A stretch of DNA of 64,000 nt, from the NCBI GenBank assembly GCA_947497495.1, contig CANMGT010000001.1, forward strand, positions 372,001-436,000. The letters run 5' to 3'. Below are positions 34,684 to 42,761 of this stretch, piece after piece. The number at the start of each line of letters is the position of its first letter. Position 1 is the stretch's first letter. The notes beneath the pieces were generated by a model. The model was given only the letters and a program-made list of their open reading frames with translations. It was not told where the DNA came from and made no database searches. The position numbers and the translations under genes are program-made. The DNA is from an uncultured Lentibacter sp. Lineage in GTDB: Bacteria; Pseudomonadota; Alphaproteobacteria; Rhodobacterales; Rhodobacteraceae.

Positions 34684-35832
34684 TTAAGCCTGAGCGGCGA
34701 TCTCGGCTTCAAAGGCGTGTTCCAGCCAAGGCAGCATCGCTTCGATGTCGGCAGTTTCAACCGTGCCGCCACACCAGACGCGCAGGCCAGCTGGCGCGTC
34801 GCGGTAGGCACCCACGTCAAGCGCTGCGCCTTCGGCTTCGAGGCGTTTGGCCACGGCCTTGGCGAAAGCGGCACCATCTTTGATGCGTGCGTCAGTGAAC
34901 TTCAGGCACACCGATGTGTTGGAGCGTGTCGCATCGTCAACCGCGAGGTTCGCGATCCAGTCGCGCGTTTCGCAGAACGCCCAGATCGCGCCTGCGTTGG
35001 CATTGGCGCGGGCCATCAAGCCCTCAAGCCCACCAACCGAGCGCGCCCAGTCAAGCGCGACGAGGTAGTCTTCGACGGCGAGCATCGAGGGGGTGTTGAT
35101 CGTCGCGCCTTGGAAGATACCGTCGATCAGCTTGCCAGCTTTCGTAAGGCGAAATATCTTTGGCATCGGCCATGCCGGCGTGTAGCTTTCGAGACGCTCG
35201 ACAGCGCGCGGGCTGAGGATGAGCATGCCGTGCGCCGCTTCGCCGCCGAGGACTTTCTGCCAAGAGAAAGTTGTCACGTCCAGCTTGTCCCAAGGCAGGT
35301 CCATCGCGAAAGCGGCTGATGTCGCGTCACAGATGGTCAGGCCTTCGCGGTCTGCCGGGATCACGTCGCCCGAGGCCACGCGCACGCCTGATGTTGTGCC
35401 GTTCCACGTGAAGACAACGTCGGTGTTGTAATCAAGCGCCGCCATGTCGACGATCTCGCCGTAGTCGGCTGTTTTCACCTCGGCGTCGAGCTTGAGCTGT
35501 TTGACAACGTCCGTCACCCAGCCAGCGCCAAAGCTTTCCCATGCAACCATTGTTGCAGGGCGCGCGCCGAGCAGGCTCCACATCGCCATTTCCATGGCAC
35601 CTGTGTCCGAGGCAGGCACGATACCGATCTTGTAGTCAGCGGGGATGCCGAGAAGCGCGCGCGTCTCTTCGATCGCAGCTTTCAGCTTGTCTTTGCCAAC
35701 AGCCGCGCGGTGCGAGCGGCCCAAGGGCGCGTCGGCGAGCTTTGTAAAGTCGAATGTGGGGATTTTGGCGCATGGGCCAGAAGAAAAACGCGGGTTGGCC
35801 GGCCGCGTAGCCGGTTTTGCAATATCAGTCAT
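34684..35832 (-). CDS. serC: Phosphoserine aminotransferase
   Basis: A 382-residue class V aminotransferase of the alphaproteobacterial SerC type. N-terminal [13 protein letters not shown]; the phosphate-binding region [16 protein letters not shown]; the cofactor Lys in [16 protein letters not shown]. It converts 3-phosphohydroxypyruvate plus glutamate to phosphoserine. The RBS is GGAAGGG. First gene of the serC-serA operon, divergent from serB, with a structured leader just upstream. Confidence 0.95.
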   Translation of the reverse strand: MTDIAKPATRPANPRFSSGPCAKIPTFDFTKLADAPLGRSHRAAVGKDKLKAAIEETRALLGIPADYKIGIVPASDTGAMEMAMWSLLGARPATMVAWESFGAGWVTDVVKQLKLDAEVKTADYGEIVDMAALDYNTDVVFTWNGTTSGVRVASGDVIPADREGLTICDATSAAFAMDLPWDKLDVTTFSWQKVLGGEAAHGMLILSPRAVERLESYTPAWPMPKIFRLTKAGKLIDGIFQGATINTPSMLAVEDYLVALDWARSVGGLEGLMARANANAGAIWAFCETRDWIANLAVDDATRSNTSVCLKFTDARIKDGAAFAKAVAKRLEAEGAALDVGAYRDAPAGLRVWCGGTVETADIEAMLPWLEHAFEAEIAAQA

Positions 35833-35905
35833 GATACCCTTCCAGATATGAGCCCCTCGTTAGGGAGGGGTGTCCTGCCCCCGCTGCTAAAGCCAACGCG
35901 CCCCT
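35833..35905 (-). ncRNA. serC leader, candidate cis-regulatory RNA
   Basis: The 5' leader of serC contains the hairpin CCCCTC/GAGGGG (plus-strand 35853-35870), ending about 20 nt before the serC start, with the RBS GGAAGGG directly after it. A structured serC motif upstream of serC-serA operons is known in Alphaproteobacteria, with its last stem near or over the RBS. Position and operon match that description; I cannot test the covariance model, and the boundaries given are approximate. Confidence 0.5.
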
Positions 35906-35986
35906 TTCGCAAGTAAAGAAATGACGCTATCACGCCGCTTAACACGCAATTTGCGACACCAGAGTCTACGATCGGAAACTTCCCTC

Positions 35987-36865
35987 ATGTTCACAGCCAC
36001 TTTGTTAACCGCGCCTTCTGCCCCCTCACTTGAAGCGAGCATGGTCGAAAACCTGCGCAACGCATGGGGCGGCGGCGAGGCACACTGGCTGGCCCTTGGC
36101 GAAGCGGCCGAGTTTGAAATGCCCGCCCGGCCCGACACCCAATGGAGCGTCTGGGCCGACTTGCAAAGCGTCGGCGTTGACTTGGTCGTGCAGCCCACAG
36201 AGGGGCGGCGCAAGAAGATGCTGTTGGCCGATATGGATAGCACCATGATCGAGCAGGAGTGCATTGACGAACTCGCCGAAGAGGCGGGCGTCGGCGCGCA
36301 TGTGAAAGACATCACAGCCAAAGCCATGAACGGCGAGCTCGACTTTGACGGTGCGCTGAAAGAGCGTGTGGCACTGCTCAAAGGCCTGCCCGAAAGCATT
36401 ATCGGCAAGGTGCTCGCCGAACGCATCAGCCTGATGCCCGGCGCAAAGGCCCTGCTGGCCACGATGAAAGCGAACGGCGCTTATGCGGCGCTGGTCTCGG
36501 GGGGCTTTACGGCCTTCACAGGCCATGTCGCGGGCGAACTCGGCTTTGACGAGAACCGCGCCAACACATTGCGCGTGGCTGAAGCAGAGCTGACCGGAGA
36601 GGTCGCACTGCCGATCCTGGGCCGCGAAGCCAAGGTGCAAGCGCTTGAAGAGATCACTGCCAAGCTCGGCCTCACGGCGCAAGACGTGCTTGCTGTCGGC
36701 GACGGCGCAAACGACTTGGGCATGCTCACAATCGCTGGCAGCGGCGTGGCACTCCACGCCAAACCAAGCGTCGCCGCCGAGTGCAACATTCGCATCAACC
36801 ACGGCGATCTGACGGCGCTGCTCTATGTACAGGGTTACGCGAAGTCTGAGTTTCTAAGCGCCTAG
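35987..36865 (+). CDS. serB: Phosphoserine phosphatase
   Basis: A 292-residue HAD-superfamily phosphatase. The ATG at 35987 gives the normal length; the frame extends 22 codons further upstream without similarity. Catalytic nucleophile Asp82 and acid/base Asp84 lie in LLADMDSTMIEQECIDE; motif II Ser is in ALVSGGFTAFT; motif IV is GDGANDLGMLTIAGSG. It dephosphorylates phosphoserine, the last step of serine synthesis. Divergent from serC-serA with a 154-bp shared control region, so all three pathway genes are together. Confidence 0.95.
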   Translation: MFTATLLTAPSAPSLEASMVENLRNAWGGGEAHWLALGEAAEFEMPARPDTQWSVWADLQSVGVDLVVQPTEGRRKKMLLADMDSTMIEQECIDELAEEAGVGAHVKDITAKAMNGELDFDGALKERVALLKGLPESIIGKVLAERISLMPGAKALLATMKANGAYAALVSGGFTAFTGHVAGELGFDENRANTLRVAEAELTGEVALPILGREAKVQALEEITAKLGLTAQDVLAVGDGANDLGMLTIAGSGVALHAKPSVAAECNIRINHGDLTALLYVQGYAKSEFLSA

Positions 36866-36937
36866 GCCCGCAAAGCAAGACCAGAAACCTGTATGCGCGC
36901 ATGCGCATTCCTTTTGGTCAAGCTTCGCCAAAAACGA

Positions 36938-36966
36938 AAACGGGGCAGCGTGGTGCTGCCCCGTTT
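36938..36966. terminator. Terminator hairpin between serB and the binding-protein gene
   Basis: Perfect 12-bp stem AAACGGGGCAGC/GCTGCCCCGTTT with a 5-nt loop. It lies between convergent genes and probably serves both; the outgoing T-runs are short. Confidence 0.85.
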
Positions 36967-36988
36967 CATGTTTCACTAGGTTAAAACC

Positions 36989-38650
36989 TTAAGCGTGCCA
37001 GCCCAATTTAGCCGGATCGTATTCAAACGAGATGTGGTGTTCGCCACCCACCAGACCGTCTTTGGTGTGGTTGTAGAGCGAGCGCCAGTAAGGCTGGATC
37101 GTGACTGCGTCTTCCTGCAGCATCTTCTCTCCAACTTCCATCAGCTTCTTGCGGGCTTCCACATCCGGTGTGGCGAGCGCTTTCTCGAGGTTGGCGTCAA
37201 ACTCTGGGTTTGAATAGCCGAACTCGTTCCAGGCTTCACCCGTGCGGTAGGCAAGCGCCCAGATCTGCACGCCAAGCGGACGGTGGTTCCAGTTTGTCGA
37301 GCTGAACGGGTATTTCACCCAGTCGTTCCAGAACGTGCTGCCTGGCAGAACAGTCCGTTTCACGTTGAAGCCCGCGTCGCGCAGCTGGGCTGCAACGGCG
37401 TCGGTTGTGTTCTTGCGCCATGCGTCGTCAATCGAGAGGATTTCCATCTCGAAGTCGCCCATGCCCGCTTCGTCCAGAAGGGCTTTCGCACCTGCCGGGT
37501 CGTGCTTTGGCATACCGATATCGACATAGTCAGGGTGTGATGGCCCAACGTGGTGGTTTGCCGCCACGATGCCGCGGCCTTCATAGCCAAGCTCGAGCAG
37601 CACGTTATTGTCGACAGCCATCGCGATAGCCTGACGTACTTTCTTGTCAGCATAAGGCTTTTTGCCATCAACTTCAGCAAGCTGGTTCGGGCGAATAACG
37701 ATCGTCGCCGCCGTCACAACTTCGTGCTGAACCCAGCCGTCCATTGTGCCCATAATGTCGATAAAGTCGCCATCTACAGAGTAGAGCATGTCAACTTCGT
37801 CGGCTTCTGCCGCCGCGATCCATGCTGACGGGTCTGTGCCATAGTCGATGTACTCGACGCGGTCAGCCCAAGCGCCTTTGCCTTTGTTCCACCAGTGGCC
37901 ATCGTTCTTTGTAAGAACGCCTTTTACGCCAACTTCGAGGCTCTCAGGTAGGTATGGGCCTGTGCCGATAGGGTTGCTCAAAGCTGTGTCCGCTGTGAAC
38001 GAGCTGTGCACGATCGCCGCCGGATAGTCGGCCATGCCCGCGATGAGCGAGATGTCAGGCGCCGGAAGGTTGAGCTTCACTGTGTGAGCGTCGACAACTT
38101 CGATCACGCCATCGGCGGCTTTGTTTGTCTCGGAATCAATCAGCGTCGCCATACGGCCCGCCATCGAGTTGCCTTCAACGGCTTTGTCACACCAGCCCGC
38201 AATGTTGCGCGCAACATCTTCGGCTGTGAAGTCGTCACCGTTGTTCCACTTGACGCCTTTGCGCAGGTTCAGTGTGTATGTTTTGGCGTCTTCGCTGACT
38301 TCCCATGTCTCCAGAAGGTAGGGTGAAAACGAGCCGTCGTTGTTATACTTCACAAGATACTCGAGCCAGCCGCGCGAGAAGTTCGCGATCTGTGACCAGT
38401 CATATGTGCGTGGGTCTTTAAGCGCGCGCACTTCTTGCTGAATGCGCACAGTGCCACCCATTTTCATATGGCCGTCCGCGTAGGCAGGTGTCGCCATGCC
38501 GAGCATGCCGTAGGCTGTTGCCGCCGTCGCGCCAAACGTGCTGGCCATCGCGATGAACTCGCGGCGGCTTACGTCGTCTTCGCCGATCTTGCCAACTTGG
38601 TCAGTGATAACCTTTGGCATCGGCTTGCCGGTACGTGTGAAAAAATTCAT
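36989..38650 (-). CDS. Peptide/nickel-type ABC transporter substrate-binding protein (SBP_bac_5), Tat-exported
   Basis: A 553-residue periplasmic binding protein of family 5. The N terminus has a twin-arginine signal (DVSRREFIAMASTFGATAATAYG) after a 28-residue n-region, and a hydrophobic stretch ending near AYADG. The family signature YTLNLRKGVKWNNGDDFTAEDVARNI is present. Such proteins bind oligopeptides, opines, heme or nickel chelates. It is an orphan: no permease or ATPase genes are adjacent, so these must lie elsewhere or the transporter is shared. The RBS GGGAG precedes the ATG. A 6-bp inverted repeat, TCCGCT/AGCGGA, occurs at 38693-38710 in the leader. Confidence 0.9.
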   Translation of the reverse strand: MNFFTRTGKPMPKVITDQVGKIGEDDVSRREFIAMASTFGATAATAYGMLGMATPAYADGHMKMGGTVRIQQEVRALKDPRTYDWSQIANFSRGWLEYLVKYNNDGSFSPYLLETWEVSEDAKTYTLNLRKGVKWNNGDDFTAEDVARNIAGWCDKAVEGNSMAGRMATLIDSETNKAADGVIEVVDAHTVKLNLPAPDISLIAGMADYPAAIVHSSFTADTALSNPIGTGPYLPESLEVGVKGVLTKNDGHWWNKGKGAWADRVEYIDYGTDPSAWIAAAEADEVDMLYSVDGDFIDIMGTMDGWVQHEVVTAATIVIRPNQLAEVDGKKPYADKKVRQAIAMAVDNNVLLELGYEGRGIVAANHHVGPSHPDYVDIGMPKHDPAGAKALLDEAGMGDFEMEILSIDDAWRKNTTDAVAAQLRDAGFNVKRTVLPGSTFWNDWVKYPFSSTNWNHRPLGVQIWALAYRTGEAWNEFGYSNPEFDANLEKALATPDVEARKKLMEVGEKMLQEDAVTIQPYWRSLYNHTKDGLVGGEHHISFEYDPAKLGWHA

Positions 38651-38819
38651 GTATATCTCCCGTGGACGCTTTAGTCCTTCGTTTCGTTATTGTCCGCTCT
38701 CCCAAGCGGATATCAGGCTGTCAAAGACGGCCCGCCCCTGACCCTACGCATCGAATCACCATCCGGCAAGGCTAACGTCTTCACAATTCGGGCAGCGCAA
38801 GCGCCTTCAGCGGGTGTTG

Positions 38820-39521
38820 TCAAGTTTTCCTGAAGAGCGTTTCAAGAAATTTGAAAAACCAGTCAGCCTGCGCGCGATCATGCTGCATCATTAGGTTTTC
38901 CTGCATTTCGCGCGACTGCACACCGGGCCGTGCGTAAACGTCTGGCCATTGAGCCTGCCAGCGCCGAAAGCCCTCGATCGTGACTTCGGGGTGAAACTGC
39001 AAACCATAGGCCTTGGTGCCGTAGCGAAAGGCTTGCTCTGGGTAATTGGCGTTGCCGGCAAGGCTCACCGCGCCCTCTGGCAGCTCATAGGTGTGGAAAT
39101 GCGCTTGGGTGAAGTGCTGTTGCTCAAGCAGAAAGCCTTCAGCGCGCCCGGCCTCTGTCGGGGTGAGCTCATAGTAACCAAATTCATGCGCGCCGCCCTC
39201 GCGCGCGCCCGCAAAGGCCCCGAGGTGATGGGCGATCATCTGCGCGCCTTGGCATATTCCGAGCATGGGGATATCGGCCTCCAGACAAGCCGCGATCCAG
39301 CGGTATTCCTCTGCGAGAAAAGGGTGCAGCGGTGCGTCATAGGCGTTGTACTTCCCGCCATAGATCACCGTGCCGGCGATGTCGTCTTCAACCTCGCCCA
39401 GAGTGTCGCCTGCAAAGGGGCGGCGGATGTCGGGCTCAAAGCCCTGCGCTGTCATCCACGTGACGACACGGTCATCCGGCGGATCGTCACCGTGGCGCAC
39501 AAGTATCACGCGGTTGCGCAT
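38820..39521 (-). CDS. Type 1 glutamine amidotransferase (GMP synthase-like)
   Basis: A 233-residue class I glutamine amidotransferase. The start ATG 39521 follows GGGGAGGGAT; the open frame continues 200 codons further but that part is the antisense of the nitroreductase gene. Nucleophile Cys90 in MLGICQGAQ, His177 and Glu179 in LQFHPEV complete the catalytic triad. Enzymes of this stand-alone kind hydrolyse gamma-glutamyl bonds or supply ammonia to unknown partners. Divergent from the nitroreductase gene. Confidence 0.88.
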   Translation of the reverse strand: MRNRVILVRHGDDPPDDRVVTWMTAQGFEPDIRRPFAGDTLGEVEDDIAGTVIYGGKYNAYDAPLHPFLAEEYRWIAACLEADIPMLGICQGAQMIAHHLGAFAGAREGGAHEFGYYELTPTEAGRAEGFLLEQQHFTQAHFHTYELPEGAVSLAGNANYPEQAFRYGTKAYGLQFHPEVTIEGFRRWQAQWPDVYARPGVQSREMQENLMMQHDRAQADWFFKFLETLFRKT

Positions 39522-39632
39522 ATCCCTCCCCCCATGTTGGCTGTGAGCATTGCAAACACCGCACGCGCTGGCAAGTTGACTTGACGTTTGCGCCCCAAGC
39601 CCCGACATGGAGAGTGACCATAGGAGACACCC

Positions 39633-40205
39633 ATGACCGCACGCAATGAAGCCGCCCTTGAGTTTCTGAAAACCCGCCGCTCGCGGCCAGCCAAGACGTT
39701 GCAAGCGCCCGGCCCCAGCAAGGCCGAGCTGCAAGAGCTGCTCGAAATCGCTGCGCGGGTGCCCGATCATGGCAAACTCGAGCCTTGGCGCTTTATCGTG
39801 ATCGAGGGCGACGCTATGGGCCGGATGGCCGAAGCTGCGGGCAAGGCCGCTCAGGCTGCAGGCTATGACGCCGAGATGGCCGCCAAGGCCCGCGCACAGT
39901 TCGAGCAGGGCATCTGCGCCGTCGCTGTCATCCTCTCGCCTGTCCTTTCGGAGAAGGTTCCGGAAATCGAGCAAGTCTACTCGGCGGGCGCTGTGTGCCA
40001 CAACCTTGTGGCCGCAGCCTTGGCCGCGGGCTGGGGAGCAAACTGGCTGTCCGGCGCCGTGAGCCACGAGCGCCACTTTACCGAAGGCGCGCTTGGCCTC
40101 ACACCAAGCGAACGCATCGCAGGGTTCATCCATATCGCAACCGAGACAAACCGCCCGCCAGAGCGCCCACGCCCCGACATGCAGGCCAAGACAACATGGG
40201 CCTGA
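39633..40205 (+). CDS. Nitroreductase family protein
   Basis: A 190-residue FMN-dependent nitroreductase-fold protein of the YdjA-like short type. FMN-binding residues are in RRSRPAKTLQAPGP and ARVPDHGKLEPWRF; the C-terminal GFIHIATETNRPPERPRPD is typical. It reduces nitro groups or quinones with NAD(P)H; the natural substrate is unknown. Its last 10 bp overlap the start of the EI24 gene, suggesting coupled translation. Confidence 0.9.
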   Translation: MTARNEAALEFLKTRRSRPAKTLQAPGPSKAELQELLEIAARVPDHGKLEPWRFIVIEGDAMGRMAEAAGKAAQAAGYDAEMAAKARAQFEQGICAVAVILSPVLSEKVPEIEQVYSAGAVCHNLVAAALAAGWGANWLSGAVSHERHFTEGALGLTPSERIAGFIHIATETNRPPERPRPDMQAKTTWA

Positions 40206-40906
40206 TCTTTCGCTCGTTCCTTGCCGCGCTTGGCCAGATCGGCGACAGGCGTTTTCTCAAGGTGCTTGGCCTTGGCGTTGCCCTGACGCTGGCTTTGCTT
40301 GTGGGCGCTTACGCAGGGCTTTTGTGGCTCATCGAGGCCTTAGTTGGGCCTGAGGCCTATATCCCCGTTATCGGCGAAGTCACTTGGCTCAATGACCTGC
40401 TCTCAGGGGCGTCTTTCATTTTAATGCTCGTGCTGTCGATCTTCCTGATGGTGCCCGTCGCTTCGGCGATCACCTCGCTGTTTTTAGAAGACGTGGCCCG
40501 CGCCGTGGAAGACGAGCACTACCCCGATCTGCCCCCCGTCGCGCGCGTCAGCTTTGGCGACGGGTTGCGCGACACGCTCAACTTTCTGGGTGTGCTCATC
40601 CTGGCGAATACCTGCGCGCTCGTGCTTTATGCGATGTTCGCGCCGGTAGCGCTGTTCATATTCTGGGGACTGAACGGGTTTCTGCTTGGGCGGGAGTATT
40701 TCACCCTTGCCGCCATGCGCCGGCTTGGCCGCGCGGGCGCTGTAGAGCTGCGCAAGAAACATGCCGGCACGATCTGGCTGGCAGGTGTGCTGATGGCGGC
40801 GCCTCTCAGCATTCCGCTCATCAACCTGTTTGTGCCGATCCTAGGCGCGGCGACGTTTACTCATTTGTATCACGGTATGGCGAAGACGCGTCATCCATCC
40901 GGTTGA
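40196..40906 (+). CDS. EI24 domain-containing (CysZ-like) membrane protein
   Basis: A 236-residue inner-membrane protein with about four to five hydrophobic segments and the EI24/CysZ pattern (AITSLFLEDVARAVEDEHYPDLP, FWGLNGFLLGREYFTLAAMRR). CysZ carries sulfate in some bacteria; members in Alphaproteobacteria are uncharacterised, so transport of sulfate is only a possibility. The start at ATG 40196 overlaps the nitroreductase stop. Its last 50 bp overlap the convergent DUF1467 gene. Confidence 0.85.
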   Translation: MGLIFRSFLAALGQIGDRRFLKVLGLGVALTLALLVGAYAGLLWLIEALVGPEAYIPVIGEVTWLNDLLSGASFILMLVLSIFLMVPVASAITSLFLEDVARAVEDEHYPDLPPVARVSFGDGLRDTLNFLGVLILANTCALVLYAMFAPVALFIFWGLNGFLLGREYFTLAAMRRLGRAGAVELRKKHAGTIWLAGVLMAAPLSIPLINLFVPILGAATFTHLYHGMAKTRHPSG

Positions 40907-41156
40907 ACCAGTCAAGGTCACGCACAGTGACTGTCTCTGTCTGGATGATCACCACGATGATGAGCCAGAAAACTGCCGCCAGCGCCGAGGTGATCCACGC
41001 CTTTTTCTTGAGGTTATGCTCATGCGGCGCGCCAGCCTGTGTGCCCGGTGTGACGATGCCGACATCGCCCTGGGTTTTGAGCCTGAACGGAATCACCGTC
41101 AGAAACGTCACAAACCACAAAACCGCGTAGAGCACGATGGCTGAGGTAACGCTCAT
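40857..41156 (-). CDS. DUF1467 family membrane protein
   Basis: A 99-residue protein with two transmembrane helices (about 4-25 and 55-75), a family-typical conserved loop (PFRLKTQGDVGIVTPGTQAGAP) and a charged C terminus. The function is unknown. It follows the methylmalonyl-CoA epimerase gene by 3 bp, a linkage seen across Alphaproteobacteria, and its 3' end is antisense to the EI24 gene for 50 bp. Confidence 0.88.
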   Translation of the reverse strand: MSVTSAIVLYAVLWFVTFLTVIPFRLKTQGDVGIVTPGTQAGAPHEHNLKKKAWITSALAAVFWLIIVVIIQTETVTVRDLDWFNRMDDASSPYRDTNE

Positions 41157-41159
41157 GGC

Positions 41160-41564
41160 TTACACCTGCTCCAGTTCAACGAGGCAGCCGTTGAAGTCTT
41201 TCGGGTGTAAAAACAACACGGGCTTGCCATGCGCGCCGATCTTCGGCTCGCCGGTGCCAAGCACGCGCGCGCCGTCTGCTTTCAGCTTGTCACGCGCCAC
41301 GAGAATGTCGTCGACTTCGTAGCAGATGTGGTGAATGCCGCCTGCGGGATTCTTGTCGAGGAAGCCCTGAATGGGGCTGTTTTCACCCAGAGGGTAAAGC
41401 AACTCGATCTTGGTGTTGGGCAGTTCGATGAACACAACTGTAACGCCGTGGTCAGGCTCGTCCTGCGGGGCATTTACTTTTGCGCCAAGCGTGCCAGCGT
41501 ATTGCGCGGCGGCGGCTTCCAAGTCTGGCACGGCGATAGCGACGTGATTGAGACGACCGATCAT
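41160..41564 (-). CDS. mce: Methylmalonyl-CoA epimerase
   Basis: A 134-residue vicinal-oxygen-chelate protein. The ATG at 41564 has GGGAGAAT upstream and gives the standard N terminus MIGRLNHVAIAVPDLEAA; the 28 extra codons upstream lack similarity. Metal-binding His in RLNHVAIAV, His in GGIHHICYEV and Glu in CLVELEQV, with FLHPKDFNGCLVE near the end, are typical. It interconverts (S)- and (R)-methylmalonyl-CoA in the propionyl-CoA to succinyl-CoA route. Cotranscribed with the DUF1467 gene. Confidence 0.92.
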   Translation of the reverse strand: MIGRLNHVAIAVPDLEAAAAQYAGTLGAKVNAPQDEPDHGVTVVFIELPNTKIELLYPLGENSPIQGFLDKNPAGGIHHICYEVDDILVARDKLKADGARVLGTGEPKIGAHGKPVLFLHPKDFNGCLVELEQV

Positions 41565-41734
41565 AACATTCTCCCGTTTGGTTTGCTCTGTGGTTTGCCC
41601 GCTTATGGCGGCTTGTGCGCGCCGCTGCAAGATAACCTGCGGTCGCACCCGTCTGGTTAACCTCTCATTAGGGCTGGTTGCGTAGAGTTTTCATGAAATC
41701 GTCAACGTAAACCCGCCAAATGGAGCTGCCCCCG

Positions 41735-42451
41735 ATGGATGACCTGACCCAACTGACAACGCAAACAACGCCAACCGCCGCGCGGCCCCTCTTGGGCCTG
41801 ACCGTGCTGGTTGTCGAGGACAGCCGCTATACCTGCGAAGCGATGCGCCTCTTGTGTTTGCGCTCGGGGGCACGTATCCGGCGGGCGGATTGCATCGCCT
41901 CGGCGCGACGCCACCTTCAGGTTTACCGCCCCTCGGTGATTCTCGTGGATCTGGGCCTGCCCGACGGCTCTGGGCTTGATCTGATCGACGAGTTGTCGCG
42001 TCTCTCCCCGCGCATCAGTGTCATTCTCGGGTTGTCGGGCGACGATACGCTGGAGGCGCATGCGATCGCCGCCGGAGCGGATGCCTTTCTGGCAAAACCC
42101 ATCGGCACCATCGGCGCGTTTCAGCAAGCGATTCTGACGCATCTGCCCGAAGACAGGCACCCGTCCGGCCCGCGCATATTGCTGGATGAAAAAGTCCGCC
42201 CTGATCCGCTGTCATACATTGACGATATGGCGCATGTGGCCAACCTGATCAGCGATGGCTACGACACGGTTGCCATCAGCTATCTGGCGCAGTTCGTCAC
42301 CGGTGTTGCGAAAAGCGCGGAAGACGGCGCCCTCGTCGCAGCCGGAGAAGAGCTCTCGCTGGCGCATCAGTCGCGCAAGCCAACAGCGCCCTCGATCGCA
42401 AAACTGGCGGGGCTCGTTCAGGAGCGGCTGCAACAGCCCATCGCCATTTAG
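41735..42451 (+). CDS. Response regulator with uncharacterised C-terminal region
   Basis: A 238-residue protein (ATG 41735, with GGAG at 41722-41725; ATG 41720 is also in frame). Receiver domain at about residues 20-140: acidic pair in VLVVEDSRYT, phospho-acceptor Asp in VILVDLGLPDGSG, Lys in LAKPI. The remaining ~95 residues lack a recognised DNA-binding or enzymatic motif; they are partly helical and end with IAKLAGLVQERLQQPIAI. No histidine kinase is adjacent. It may act by protein-protein contact. The small pilin-like gene follows on the same strand. Confidence 0.82.
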   Translation: MDDLTQLTTQTTPTAARPLLGLTVLVVEDSRYTCEAMRLLCLRSGARIRRADCIASARRHLQVYRPSVILVDLGLPDGSGLDLIDELSRLSPRISVILGLSGDDTLEAHAIAAGADAFLAKPIGTIGAFQQAILTHLPEDRHPSGPRILLDEKVRPDPLSYIDDMAHVANLISDGYDTVAISYLAQFVTGVAKSAEDGALVAAGEELSLAHQSRKPTAPSIAKLAGLVQERLQQPIAI

Positions 42452-42566
42452 CCGGCAGCCGAACACGCAAAGATACGACAAACGCCCAACTCATGGCCCA
42501 AAGCGGCCACATTCTTCACCGAAGTTACTCGAATAGAGCAGGCAAAGTCTGCAAGAGAGGTAGAGT

Positions 42567-42752
42567 ATGGAAACGTTTTTTCAAAAATTCGTAAGCGAAG
42601 AAAAAGGCGCTGTAACCGTTGACTGGGTTGTTCTGGTTGCTGGCGTTTTGTCCCTGTGTGCCGCCGTATTTGGCGCGGTTCAGACAGGTGCGATTGACCT
42701 GACTGAAGACACAGCTGAATATCTGGAAGAGTTTGAGCCCTTCACTGGCTAA
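42567..42752 (+). CDS. Flp-like type IVb pilin-related small protein
   Basis: A 61-residue protein with a short charged leader ending EEKGAVTVDWVVLVAGVL and one transmembrane helix (about 18-40), then an acidic tail (TEDTAEYLEEFEPF). Alphaproteobacterial Flp-like proteins share the GAVTVDWV motif at the prepilin cleavage and helix start. No tad/cpa assembly genes are adjacent, so whether it is assembled into a pilus is open. The RBS AGAGAGG lies just upstream. Confidence 0.72.
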   Translation: METFFQKFVSEEKGAVTVDWVVLVAGVLSLCAAVFGAVQTGAIDLTEDTAEYLEEFEPFTG

Positions 42753-42761
42753 ACCACACCC

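Noticed and set aside
39522..40133. 200-codon N-terminal extension of the amidotransferase frame
   Set aside because: The extension is antisense to the nitroreductase gene; the amidotransferase signature begins at the ATG at 39521, which has its own RBS.
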